64,000 nucleotides of DNA from contig NZ_JACHIH010000022.1 in NCBI RefSeq assembly GCF_014203125.1, positions 1-64,000 of the forward strand, in the 5' to 3' direction. A model generated the notes under the pieces. It saw only the letters and a list, made by a program, of their open reading frames with translations, had not been told where the DNA came from and made no database searches. Origin of the DNA: Rhodopseudomonas rhenobacensis. GTDB lineage: Bacteria; Pseudomonadota; Alphaproteobacteria; Rhizobiales; Xanthobacteraceae. Positions 43,801-51,169 of this stretch are shown here, piece by piece (the stretch's first letter is position 1; every line of letters starts with the position of its first letter). Both the position numbers and the translations under genes were made by a program.

Positions 43801-45662
43801 CCGAGAAGTTCACGGATCAGGATCCGATATAGATCGTGAAGCGTGTAACGGCCGGGCTCGTTGGTGGGCCTGAGTAGGGAGTTACGCGCAAAAATGTGAA
43901 AAGGCCGCTTATGAGCGGCCATCGCAGCTGGTAGTGGGGGGCAATTTGGCCGCTCGCCATACTGCCAGAAGACATCGAAGACCTGCTCGTCCAAAGAGTC
44001 GCCAGGATGGGCAATCGCCAAGTCTAGATAACGTTCCTGTAGCTCGGAAGTTAGCGTGGACCATGCAAAGGCGAGCGCGTTCAGGACATCGCGTTGGCGA
44101 TGCGGGACGACTGTTGTGAGGTCGGCTTGAGGATCGAAAGATAGAATGTCTGTTGGACGCGAGGCGATCGTATCCGTGGCGCGATCCCAGAACCGCGTGA
44201 GATTGCGGATGTCCTGCCTAGAAGCCGAAGCAACCGCAGCCAGTGCAAGCGGATGACCTTGGAGAAATGAAATGGCCTTCTCAATGGCGCACTTTACTTT
44301 GGCGTCTTTTTCGATTTCGTCCTCTCGAAATTTTTGGATCGCCTCAACTGCCGCAGAAGACGTCAGCTCATCGTAAGCGTCAACCGACCACGCAGCGACA
44401 ATGTCGAGACACAATGAGGGGCTGTAAGGCCGATCATTGCCGCCGAGTTCATAGTCGAGTTCTTTGCCGAGAAAAGACAGCGAATTCGTTTGCGACGACG
44501 TGATAATGAACTTGGATCGCGCAGCAGGAATTTCGTTCGGAAGCAGCTTGAAGAGCGGTTCAATGACGGCGAATGCAAGATGGAAGTCCAGCACGTCGTC
44601 GATGGCGATAACGATGTTGGAGAGTCCAAAGCGAAGGATCGATGCGACCCTCGACAAGGTGGGCATATCGGGAATCGAATGCCCGCAATTCTGCACTACC
44701 GACAGGAAATAGTCCCAGCTAACGTCTTCTGCGAAGTTGTTGAGGAAGCTCTCTCGATTACGATCAACTCCGTCGGCGTATTCAGATTTCCGGCGTCCAA
44801 AATGCGCTTTGATAAGATCGCTCGCGGCCTGTTTTTTGCTGTCGCCGAGACCGTTTCCTATAGCAAGCGATGCAAGTGTAAAAATCAGTGTTGAGCATAA
44901 TCCCACATAGTCGCTAGTTTGTAGCGACCTGTTTCGGCTCACGGCTGCTTCAAGAAACGGGCGTGCGTCGATTTCCAACACACGCCGTTCGCTATCTCGC
45001 AGTTGCGCCAGGACCTGTCGGAGCAGCAGGCTCTTTCCGCTGCCTGACATTCCGCAAATGCTTACCGCACTAACTTGATTGAGCCGTGCGATTACCTCAT
45101 CAACTTCTGAATCGCGGCGAACAATCCGCCACTCTGGATCAGAGAGCAAAGCCTCACTCTTCGGAAAAGCTCCCCCCGTCTCGTCTATCGGAAGGGAAGC
45201 TTGCACAATCGTCTGTTCAAGAAACGCCTTCCACGTCGAAGTATTCGCGTCCTTAGGCCAATCGTCCTTGGAGCAGATGCCAAGCTGCACAAGAGCAGGA
45301 AGCATGCCTTCGAGCCAGTCCGGCGTGACTCTTCCGCGCACACCGAGGAGTTGGCGCGCGCCCCCAAGGTTTAGAGCCAGATGCCAAGCGGCGCTTTTGG
45401 TAGGGTCAATCCTTTGCGGCACGGGCTGACTTGTCCGAGAAATCAGCCTCTTAAGGGTATCCACTGCTGCGGGAACATTGTCGCTTGCCCGCTCGACAAG
45501 GGCGGCGATGAGGCTTTTCGTTAGATCGGCCAGCTCGGGGTCGCCCTTCACTGCCTTTACATCCTTCAGCTTAACGCAGCTAATGGGTTCCGACTTTGGA
45601 TCGCCGTCCCACGCCGCCACTCCGATGAAAGTAATTTCGGGCTTGCAGAGCCGCGAAGTCAA
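40716..45662 (-). CDS. STAND-family NTPase with WD40-like propeller, candidate NLR-type defence protein
   Basis: The 1,648-residue protein has an N-terminal ~180-residue domain of unknown type. An NB-ARC/STAND NTPase follows, with P-loop GMSGSGKS at 204-211, Walker B IVIAIDDVLDF near 350, and KFIITSSQTNS as the sensor region. Helical repeats follow to about 840. The C-terminal ~800 residues contain about fifteen beta-propeller blades recognisable by SWSxDG-TVxxW-type endings (LSWAEDGSVQLWDASSG, VSWSADWTVRVWSA, LSYGANGTMKLWSG). Propeller-bearing STAND proteins act as pathogen sensors that oligomerise and trigger an effector. The gene is AT-richer than the backbone and seems inserted between module B and a repeat gene. 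The start is a weak TTG. Confidence 0.85.
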   Translation of the reverse strand: MTSRLCKPEITFIGVAAWDGDPKSEPISCVKLKDVKAVKGDPELADLTKSLIAALVERASDNVPAAVDTLKRLISRTSQPVPQRIDPTKSAAWHLALNLGGARQLLGVRGRVTPDWLEGMLPALVQLGICSKDDWPKDANTSTWKAFLEQTIVQASLPIDETGGAFPKSEALLSDPEWRIVRRDSEVDEVIARLNQVSAVSICGMSGSGKSLLLRQVLAQLRDSERRVLEIDARPFLEAAVSRNRSLQTSDYVGLCSTLIFTLASLAIGNGLGDSKKQAASDLIKAHFGRRKSEYADGVDRNRESFLNNFAEDVSWDYFLSVVQNCGHSIPDMPTLSRVASILRFGLSNIVIAIDDVLDFHLAFAVIEPLFKLLPNEIPAARSKFIITSSQTNSLSFLGKELDYELGGNDRPYSPSLCLDIVAAWSVDAYDELTSSAAVEAIQKFREDEIEKDAKVKCAIEKAISFLQGHPLALAAVASASRQDIRNLTRFWDRATDTIASRPTDILSFDPQADLTTVVPHRQRDVLNALAFAWSTLTSELQERYLDLAIAHPGDSLDEQVFDVFWQYGERPNCPPLPAAMAAHKRPFHIFARNSLLRPTNEPGRYTLHDLYRILIRELLGKKLGGETLGDRHREFLRAMGLLTGSIDGDLDGKIEFVEEDARLRLIPKLEWYDKDPDELGHLGDYLIRRATFHFVRISDQELGTRLLSQWLSDFRVLRAALDVPDKLERPEQGNVTLFWSQLVEADGLVSEPYLGHLRKTVGILSVDRSQLGFQITARAPPDNDAMWDQLVSSTIRRQDHGYFFAQFPFLLEKFSSLRITSFHRASVSDATLIACENATPTILSWAEDGSVQLWDASSGLPLIEAITHRGYVGGAEWIERAPQGSSILSWSLDGTVMFSSAQTGHLRFEALKHAGSLRGATFIHSQTSGPVIVSWSADWTVRVWSAIDGKPLVEPLIHDGPVQHAEWIEGDTAEPLILSWSESQPEWRRRRSRSISQAHGLFVDEEWAEPPTPHQPDDARSSLFLWHVKAGVTAFDPVHYECDVSFAKWVNDPKAGPSIFAQFGDCVTGIWHRDTGKSLRIFCVPGGITHAEWVHDYCDRAVILATASAGERITILDAETGKSVKAWQRCQPPVSYALWIRDTHGEPRLLVWYLDGTITLITVNTGEELTIHDEGGVISITPIESAGHCSSFILFNVDDEVSLHDAKDGKMQWHLAPQHHHIRRARWAPFERGTPAIITSSSDGGVRVFDVKAKGIQAVPRHTKRIIKVDWVIGRDHSEPSILILSRDSTMRLMNASTGDLRFSPIEHSEGLVDAIPTTHGILSWTHGGSWSIWDVGTGREVIRQNAHEGEIWFALPVELIDGSSGVLTGGSDGLIKGWTLSGQQFSQSLEFDSWICYEGRIHDSGRGSGLIVRSDRSVTCCGVEDCRYWFEPIQHDDDIRAVKLLDSPAGSTLVTFSRDGVIKFSDARTGILKASLFETYDRSVLGVLCNERGTANLMACGNGLIRVFDSQAKEYYRASSTLFDGKDLSGVKWLSQTSRVFGWRHDGTIFVWDLSVNQPAFDPIDHGAWLIGAIWIEISGRAPAILSYGANGTMKLWSGVTGRLIRSVTIEDTPRSISLCPQTSGAEMLFAVGGELGSVGVVGFRW

Positions 45663-45717
45663 AATGTAGTTTTCGGCTAACGGTATCTAGATACTGGATC
45701 ATCCCCGATGAGTTTAT

Positions 45718-46332
45718 GTGCGCGTCCGTACTACCGAAACCAATCTCGACAACGGCATTGCCGTCCGTGACGCCTACCGCTTGAACGGGCGGCTTCACCG
45801 TGACCCCAGCGAGGGGCCCGCGTTTGTGTTGCGTGACGAATACGATGGTTCAGTCATATTCCTGGAATATCGCTGGCATGGGCGGCTCCACCGCGTGGGC
45901 GCTCCCGCTTTTATATTGTATGTCGGCAGATTTCGGAGTGGGACGCAGGCTATACGAGAAGAGTATTATGTGTCGGGGAGGCTTCATCGCGATCCCGCCG
46001 AAGGCCCTGCGGTGATCGAGCGAAACGGTGCAACGGGCACCGTTGTCGACGAGGCCTATTATGTCAAGAATGCCCTGCACCGCGATCCGACAGACGGCCC
46101 CGCTGAAATCTATCGGAATGACCTGACAGGCCGCATCACGAATGCCAGTTACTACGTCAACGGCAAGCTGCACAGAGATCCGGCGGAAGGTCCTGCAGTG
46201 ACGAAATGGGACGATGTCACCGGCGAAGTCACTGTGGAGGAATACAGGGTCGAAGGGGAGATTGTTACCGCTCCTGCTCGGCCCGCCAAGGGTCGCCGCG
46301 ATCCAGGCCCCAGTAGCGATCCAAAGCGCTAA
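45718..46332 (+). CDS. HR-x-GPA repeat protein, short form
   Basis: The 204-residue protein consists almost wholly of about five repeat units like those at 28036: LNGRLHRDPSEGPAF, WHGRLHRVGAPAF, VSGRLHRDPAEGPAV, VKNALHRDPTDGPAE, VNGKLHRDPAEGPAV. It lacks the ~205-residue N-terminal domain of the long form and starts at a GTG with no clear ribosome binding site, 55 bp from the divergent STAND gene. It may therefore be a 5'-truncated relic or a short functional form. The proline/lysine tail is unique. Confidence 0.7.
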   Translation: MRVRTTETNLDNGIAVRDAYRLNGRLHRDPSEGPAFVLRDEYDGSVIFLEYRWHGRLHRVGAPAFILYVGRFRSGTQAIREEYYVSGRLHRDPAEGPAVIERNGATGTVVDEAYYVKNALHRDPTDGPAEIYRNDLTGRITNASYYVNGKLHRDPAEGPAVTKWDDVTGEVTVEEYRVEGEIVTAPARPAKGRRDPGPSSDPKR

Positions 46333-46449
46333 AGCCTGCGTCACGCGGTCCGGCTTCGGACATTTTCCAAATTATGCCGGTGAAACGGCTGTTACACTTC
46401 CCCCGCGTGTTGTGACACTTTTACTGTTACAGGATCAGCTCGGATAACC

Positions 46450-46481
46450 GCTCCATCGTCCACTTCCGGACGCGATGGAGC
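46450..46481 (+). promoter_or_regulatory. Hairpin covering the ribosome binding site of the GNAT operon
   Basis: GCTCCATCG and CGATGGAGC are perfect 9-bp complements; CGTCC/GGACG inside offers an alternative extension. GGAG of the ribosome binding site (46477-46480) is in the 3' arm, seven bases before the ATG at 46488. Such a fold would hide the site until melted, so temperature, a ligand, a protein or upstream translation could regulate it. Confidence 0.6.
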
Positions 46482-46487
46482 GTAACG

Positions 46488-47156
46488 ATGGATGTCCCTA
46501 CACAGCCAATTTTACCAGTCGCAGCGACACCGCACAACCCGCGCCTCCAGCATCTCTCACTTGCCGGCCTCACTCTGCGCCGCAGCGGCCCGGTGGAACG
46601 CGCGGCGACGAGACACCTTAGCGTCGAATCGGCCCATGTTGATCTCATCGGCCGGATCAAGCAAACGGACGACGGGAAGAATATCTTTCGCTGCACCATC
46701 GAGAATATCGTTGCTTTGCAGGGCGTCGACCGCATTCTCAGCGATGAATCCCGTGGTTTTGCTGTCGCGCGCGCCGGCTTCTATACGACCCGCGAGGCCA
46801 GCGGACACATCATGATCCGCGGCATGGGGGTCGATCCAGCGTTTCGTCACCGCGGACTCATGCGTACCTTTCTCGCCTTCGAAATGCACCTTATGGGCGA
46901 GCAAGAACCGGATGTCGTGTTCGATGCCTATGTGCGGGTTGGGGTCCATGGTGTGAACCAAAGCGCCTATATGACCTTCCTTTCGCTGCTCTTCGACAAT
47001 TGTGACACCAACCGCTTTAAGTCCTCGGCCGATGATCCGGACATTAACGATGGAGAGGCCGACCCAGGCCATTACCGTGCGTGCCTCATGCGCACCACCT
47101 CCGGCTGGCGGGAGCGGGTTCGCGCCGTCGTGCTGAAATCTGGATGGCTGCCATGA
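46488..47156 (+). CDS. GNAT-like acyltransferase, first gene of a four-gene overlapping operon
   Basis: The 222-residue protein has a GNAT-like core: VARAGFYTTREASGHIMIRG, then GMGVDPAFRHRGLMRTFLAF with the acetyl-CoA-binding R-x-x-G pattern (RHRGLM). GNAT enzymes transfer acyl groups to amines, tRNA, peptides or toxins; the substrate here is unknown. Its stop overlaps the next start by 4 bp (ATGA). A ribosome-site hairpin precedes it. It is the only gene in the operon with an enzyme-like motif. Confidence 0.75.
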   Translation: MDVPTQPILPVAATPHNPRLQHLSLAGLTLRRSGPVERAATRHLSVESAHVDLIGRIKQTDDGKNIFRCTIENIVALQGVDRILSDESRGFAVARAGFYTTREASGHIMIRGMGVDPAFRHRGLMRTFLAFEMHLMGEQEPDVVFDAYVRVGVHGVNQSAYMTFLSLLFDNCDTNRFKSSADDPDINDGEADPGHYRACLMRTTSGWRERVRAVVLKSGWLP

Positions 47157-47443
47157 TCACCCCATCATTCCTCATCGAGGCCATTGGCTTTCTCGCGGGG
47201 TCGCTGGCTGCGCTCTCAGGCCTGCCGCGTCTCAGGGAGGCGATGGCGAGCAGTGCGGTCGCGCGCGGAGAGAATACCACGCGTAACGCGATGCTGGTCG
47301 CGGCCAACCTCCTGTGGATCGTCGTCGGTTCGGCGCAGGGTTTGCCCAGTCTCACCATCATGTGCGCCGTCTCAGCGGCGTTGAACGGAACGGTGTTGAT
47401 CCTCGCGTTGCGCGCCAAACGCTTGCCAGAGTCGCCGTCATGA
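47153..47443 (+). CDS. Small membrane protein with PQ-loop/SemiSWEET-like pattern
   Basis: The 96-residue protein has three hydrophobic stretches: EAIGFLAGSLAALSGLPRL, NAMLVAANLLWIVVGSA and MCAVSAALNGTVLILAL. The IGFLAGSL...GLPRL and later LLWIVVGSAQG resemble SemiSWEET triple-helix bundles, with proline-arginine replacing the proline-glutamine of the PQ motif. Some SemiSWEETs dimerise to transport sugars, but the match is loose. ATG overlaps both neighbours' codons, so it is translated with the operon. Confidence 0.7.
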   Translation: MITPSFLIEAIGFLAGSLAALSGLPRLREAMASSAVARGENTTRNAMLVAANLLWIVVGSAQGLPSLTIMCAVSAALNGTVLILALRAKRLPESPS

Positions 47444-47607
47444 AGCGCTCGGGAAAATCACGAGTGAAAAGTCGAACAGGCCGGACGCCGTCGCGCGCGG
47501 AATGGCTGGAACTGACGGCACCGTTCCGCATGGGTGGAGCGTTGCGTGTCATGCGCTACTTCAGCGCGCGTGTGGCCGCAGCAAAGTCAGCCAAATTGAA
47601 GAGGTAG
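47440..47607 (+). CDS. 55-residue basic protein
   Basis: From the ATG at 47440 (overlapping the preceding stop as ATGA) the frame encodes MKRSGKSRVKSRTGRTPSRA and about 35 further residues rich in lysine and arginine, ending SAKLKR. It is too short for most annotation thresholds, but the exact ATGA overlap and six-base gap to the next start support it. It could bind nucleic acid or acidic lipids. Confidence 0.55.
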   Translation: MKRSGKSRVKSRTGRTPSRAEWLELTAPFRMGGALRVMRYFSARVAAAKSAKLKR

Positions 47608-47612
47608 CCGCC

Positions 47613-49217
47613 ATGTCCATGCTCGATGGATTGCTGGATCGCCCGACGCACCGTCTCACCGCATGGCAACGCTTCCAGGCGAAAATGGTCGGTATGGATA
47701 CCGATCTGCTGGAGCGCTCGCCCGAGCGGGACGTGCACGAGGGCTCGCGTTGCTTCTGGCTTTTGATTCTGGTCGCGGCATATCAATGTGTTGTGTTTGC
47801 CAGTCTCGCCCACGTTCTTCTCGCCGAACCTGGAAAGCTGCATCCGGAATTCTTCCTGCTTGCCGCCCTACCTGCGATTCTCGTCGGCGTGCTTGAGGCT
47901 GCGCTTGTTATCGCGCCATCGTATTTGAGCAGCGGCATTCATACGCTGTCCCAAGCAGGGCTGGAGATGCCCAATCCATGGGGCCGCCGCGCGAAGAAGG
48001 CGATGGCGATCACGTTGCGTCTCACCTTTGCGCTCGCCTGCGCGCAGTTAGGTTCGATCGCAATCACGCTGCCGCTGCTGGGAAAGGACACGACCGCGGC
48101 CCTCGACCAGGCCTATCGGCAGAGCAATGCCATCTTGTTTGAGCAAGCGGATGCGCGGCACACCGAGACGTTACGGCGAAACAACGAAGAACTCGACCAG
48201 CTTCATGCGCAACTGTCGGACCTCAAGACCGAGGAAGAGCGCTGGCGCCGGGCCAGTATCGATCCGACCACCAGCGATCCAGAACTCGTGGCGCTGCTGG
48301 CGCGCGTCGAGCAGTTGCGGTCCGTCAAGGGCGCGGCGGATCAGGAGCTTGCCGCAGCGGAGCAGTTTGCCAACGACGAGTTAATGGGAAAGCAATCTGC
48401 GCCCGGCAATAGTGGGCGAATGGGCTACGGGCCGGTCCGCCGCGCCGCCGACGAAGCGGTGGCGAACGCCAGGCGAAAAGTCGAAGCGGCGGCCAGTGAT
48501 TTGCGCGAAGCCGAAGCGCGCCTTGCGCCGCTGCGCGAGAGACTGGCGGCGTCCGCGCAGGGCAAATCCAGCGGTGCGGAAACGCGCCTCGCCGAAGTCA
48601 CGCGCGAGCGGGATGCGTTGGACGAGCGGGCGGCGGTACTGGACGAACGCGTGCGCACGCTTATTGGCGACCGCGAGCGCCTGATCCGCGAGGCAGTTGA
48701 AGCCGATCCGGGCCATGTGAAAAAGGAAGACGGCATCCTGGCGCGCGTCCACGCCGTGCGCAACATCGTGGAGTCCGACAGTGCGGCGTTCGTGATCGTG
48801 CTGCTGTTCGATGTTGTATTGTTCTTCATCGAGGTCGCCGTGCTTCTCTCGAAGTCATTAGCAGCGCCGACAACCTATGCCACGTTGCTGGCCTATGCGC
48901 ATGTCGTCGGCGCTCATAAAATCGTGCAGGAGATCGCCAGGACGTTGAACGATGTCGAAGCGGCCCCCGAGAAAGAGGAGCCTCCATCGCCGGCCATCCA
49001 GGAGGATCGGAAGGAAAATCCCGTCCCCCTCGAAAATGGTGAGACGAAACCGGCGGAAGAAGCCGATCTCGGTGTCGGTCCGGCGCACGGCGGCACCAAA
49101 CCGCCTGAAGCCGATCTGCCCAAGCGTGGCCGGGGGCGGCCTCCGGGCTCTCCCAATCGCCCTCGCGCCGCAGACCTTCCATCCGAAACGGCCGAGGGCG
49201 AGAAAACGCCGCCGTGA
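47613..49217 (+). CDS. DUF4407-like membrane protein with long coiled coil and AT-hook
   Basis: The 534-residue protein has membrane helices near 42-66 (LLILVAAYQCVVFASLA), 78-102 and 133-153. A long charged coiled coil (about 180-385) with many ERE/RRK heptads follows, then a further hydrophobic pair (AFVIVLLFDVVLFFIEVAVL). The acidic proline-rich tail contains an AT-hook-like PKRGRGRPPGSPNR near 512. DUF4407 proteins share two membrane parts split by a coiled coil. The tail could tether DNA at the membrane. GAAGAGG precedes the ATG at 47613. It ends the overlapping operon. Confidence 0.78.
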   Translation: MSMLDGLLDRPTHRLTAWQRFQAKMVGMDTDLLERSPERDVHEGSRCFWLLILVAAYQCVVFASLAHVLLAEPGKLHPEFFLLAALPAILVGVLEAALVIAPSYLSSGIHTLSQAGLEMPNPWGRRAKKAMAITLRLTFALACAQLGSIAITLPLLGKDTTAALDQAYRQSNAILFEQADARHTETLRRNNEELDQLHAQLSDLKTEEERWRRASIDPTTSDPELVALLARVEQLRSVKGAADQELAAAEQFANDELMGKQSAPGNSGRMGYGPVRRAADEAVANARRKVEAAASDLREAEARLAPLRERLAASAQGKSSGAETRLAEVTRERDALDERAAVLDERVRTLIGDRERLIREAVEADPGHVKKEDGILARVHAVRNIVESDSAAFVIVLLFDVVLFFIEVAVLLSKSLAAPTTYATLLAYAHVVGAHKIVQEIARTLNDVEAAPEKEEPPSPAIQEDRKENPVPLENGETKPAEEADLGVGPAHGGTKPPEADLPKRGRGRPPGSPNRPRAADLPSETAEGEKTPP

Positions 49218-49420
49218 GGCAGGCTTCACGCCTTTGGCGTAGGCCTGCAGTGCCCGGGTGAAGCGGCCTTTCCGGCTGTCAATAGGACTGCGAATCACCC
49301 GAACTTCTCCTATTATTGTCCGTTCACTCCTTTTGCCCCCCCCTTTATTATGCATCCATTGCTGCATGCCGGCGCTCACCGTCGGCACGGAAATGGAAGG
49401 TGTCGCGACACGAGGCGGCC

Positions 49421-51169
49421 ATGTACATCGATTGCCTTCGCCTGCAACGGTTCCGCTCATGCGCGGATGTCACGGTGCGTTTTCACCGCGAACTGACGGT
49501 CCTTGTCGGCGAGAACAATGGCGGCAAATCAAACATCGTCGACGCGCTGCGGCTCCTGATCCTGCCGCTCAGCGGCCGCCGGGACCGTTATCCGGAGGAC
49601 GATGATTTGCGGCGCGGCAGCGCCGATACGCACTATGCACTCGAAGGCCGGTTCGCCGGGCTGGGCGACACCATGAAGGGATTGCTTATCTCTGCCGTGC
49701 CGGACCCAACCGCCGACGTGGCGGTATTCGGAATGCGCTACCAGACGCGGATCGCCGGCACGCTCCGGGGGCGCGCGTCGTCTTGGGCAGGGAAATTCGA
49801 GACGGCCGAGCCCGAAAGCGGTTCTACCGACCTTATTCGCCATGTCTATTTGCCGCCCCTGCGCGATGCCAAGCAGGCGCTGGGCACTGGCAGCGCGACG
49901 CGCATTGCGGCGCTGCTGCAGCACTTTTTGCAGACCGGCGAGGAGCAGCAATTCCTTACGCACGTCCAGCGCACCGGCGCCCCGCATCGCGTGTTGACGG
50001 CGATCAATACGGATATCGAGACCGCGCTCGGTGATCTAACACGCGGCGCGCGGCCGCAGACCGCCTCGCTTGCCTTCACCGCCGAGGCGCTCACGGACGT
50101 AGCGCGCGATCTTCGCTTCCGGCTCGCCGACCTCGGCCTACCTCCAGAGGACATAAAATCGTCGGGCTTGGGATATGCGAATCTCCTTTATATGGCGACT
50201 GTTGTGGTCGAACTCGCCAAGGCACGGGAGGCGGACTTAACGCTCTTCCTCGTCGAGGAGCCAGAGGCGCACCTTCATCCGCAATTGCAGATGCTGGTGC
50301 TGGATTTCTTGCTCGATCAGGCAAAAAAATCGCTTACGCAAGAGATCACGCCCGGCCAACCGGAAGGCCGCATCCAGGTCATCGTCACTACGCACTCTCC
50401 CAATCTCACAGCGTGGGTCTCGCCCGAGCACCTCGTGGTCATACGTTCGGCTCAGGAGACCGGCGTGACGCCGCCGGTCATGCAGACTGTTTCCATCCCG
50501 ATCAGCGGCTTGGGTCTCGATCCCCGGATGGTTCAGAAGGTGAGCCGCTATCTCGATGTCACGCGCTCGGCGCTACTGTTCGGCAACCGCGCCTTGCTCG
50601 TCGAGGGGATCGCCGAAGCGCTTCTGATGCCGGTCATCGCCCGGCATTGCGTTCTCAACACCAATCCCCACGCGTTGCAGCGATTTCGCGGCGCGGTGGT
50701 AGTGGCGATCGACGGCGTGGATTTCGCGCCTTATGTCCATATCCTCCTTCATCCTTGCGAGGGCGCGACGATTGCCGACCGCGTTGTCGTCGTCACCGAC
50801 ACCGATCCGCACTCACCGGGAAACCGCAAGGCCGATCTCGATGCGCGTGCGGCGGAATGGGGGGTGGCCGAACGGCTGAACGTTCTTACCAATGCCGTCA
50901 CGCTCGAACACGAGCTGTTTAGCGCGGGCAACGGCGCCTTACTGCGCGAGGTGTTCCTCGCTCTGCACCCCTTGTCGGAAGCCCGCTGGGTTGCGGAGGT
51001 GGATGGCGTTGCGGCTGAGGCGCGACCCGCGGCATTCGTGCAGCTTCTCAAAGGGACCACCACGCGGAAGGGCGACTTTGCCCAACAGCTTGCCGAACGC
51101 ATCGTCGCCGGTTCGGCTTTCACGGTGCCGGCGTATTTGCGCGATGCCATCCTTGCGGTGGCAGGATGA
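49421..51169 (+). CDS. gajA: Gabija GajA-like OLD-family ATPase-nuclease
   Basis: The 582-residue protein begins MYIDCLRLQRFRSCADVTVR with Walker A GENNGGKSN at 30-38, an ABC-like signature region, and FLVEEPEAHLHPQL near 275 (Walker B and D-loop). THSPNL follows as the H-loop. The C-terminal TOPRIM has LLVEGIAEALLMP near 393 and VVVTDTDPHSPGNRK near 457, the Glu and DxD residues needed to cut DNA. Length matches known GajA (about 578). In Gabija, GajA is a nucleotide-gated DNA nicking enzyme. The adjacent overlapping UvrD-like gene completes the pair. The ATG at 49421 fits the family start. Confidence 0.88.
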   Translation: MYIDCLRLQRFRSCADVTVRFHRELTVLVGENNGGKSNIVDALRLLILPLSGRRDRYPEDDDLRRGSADTHYALEGRFAGLGDTMKGLLISAVPDPTADVAVFGMRYQTRIAGTLRGRASSWAGKFETAEPESGSTDLIRHVYLPPLRDAKQALGTGSATRIAALLQHFLQTGEEQQFLTHVQRTGAPHRVLTAINTDIETALGDLTRGARPQTASLAFTAEALTDVARDLRFRLADLGLPPEDIKSSGLGYANLLYMATVVVELAKAREADLTLFLVEEPEAHLHPQLQMLVLDFLLDQAKKSLTQEITPGQPEGRIQVIVTTHSPNLTAWVSPEHLVVIRSAQETGVTPPVMQTVSIPISGLGLDPRMVQKVSRYLDVTRSALLFGNRALLVEGIAEALLMPVIARHCVLNTNPHALQRFRGAVVVAIDGVDFAPYVHILLHPCEGATIADRVVVVTDTDPHSPGNRKADLDARAAEWGVAERLNVLTNAVTLEHELFSAGNGALLREVFLALHPLSEARWVAEVDGVAAEARPAAFVQLLKGTTTRKGDFAQQLAERIVAGSAFTVPAYLRDAILAVAG

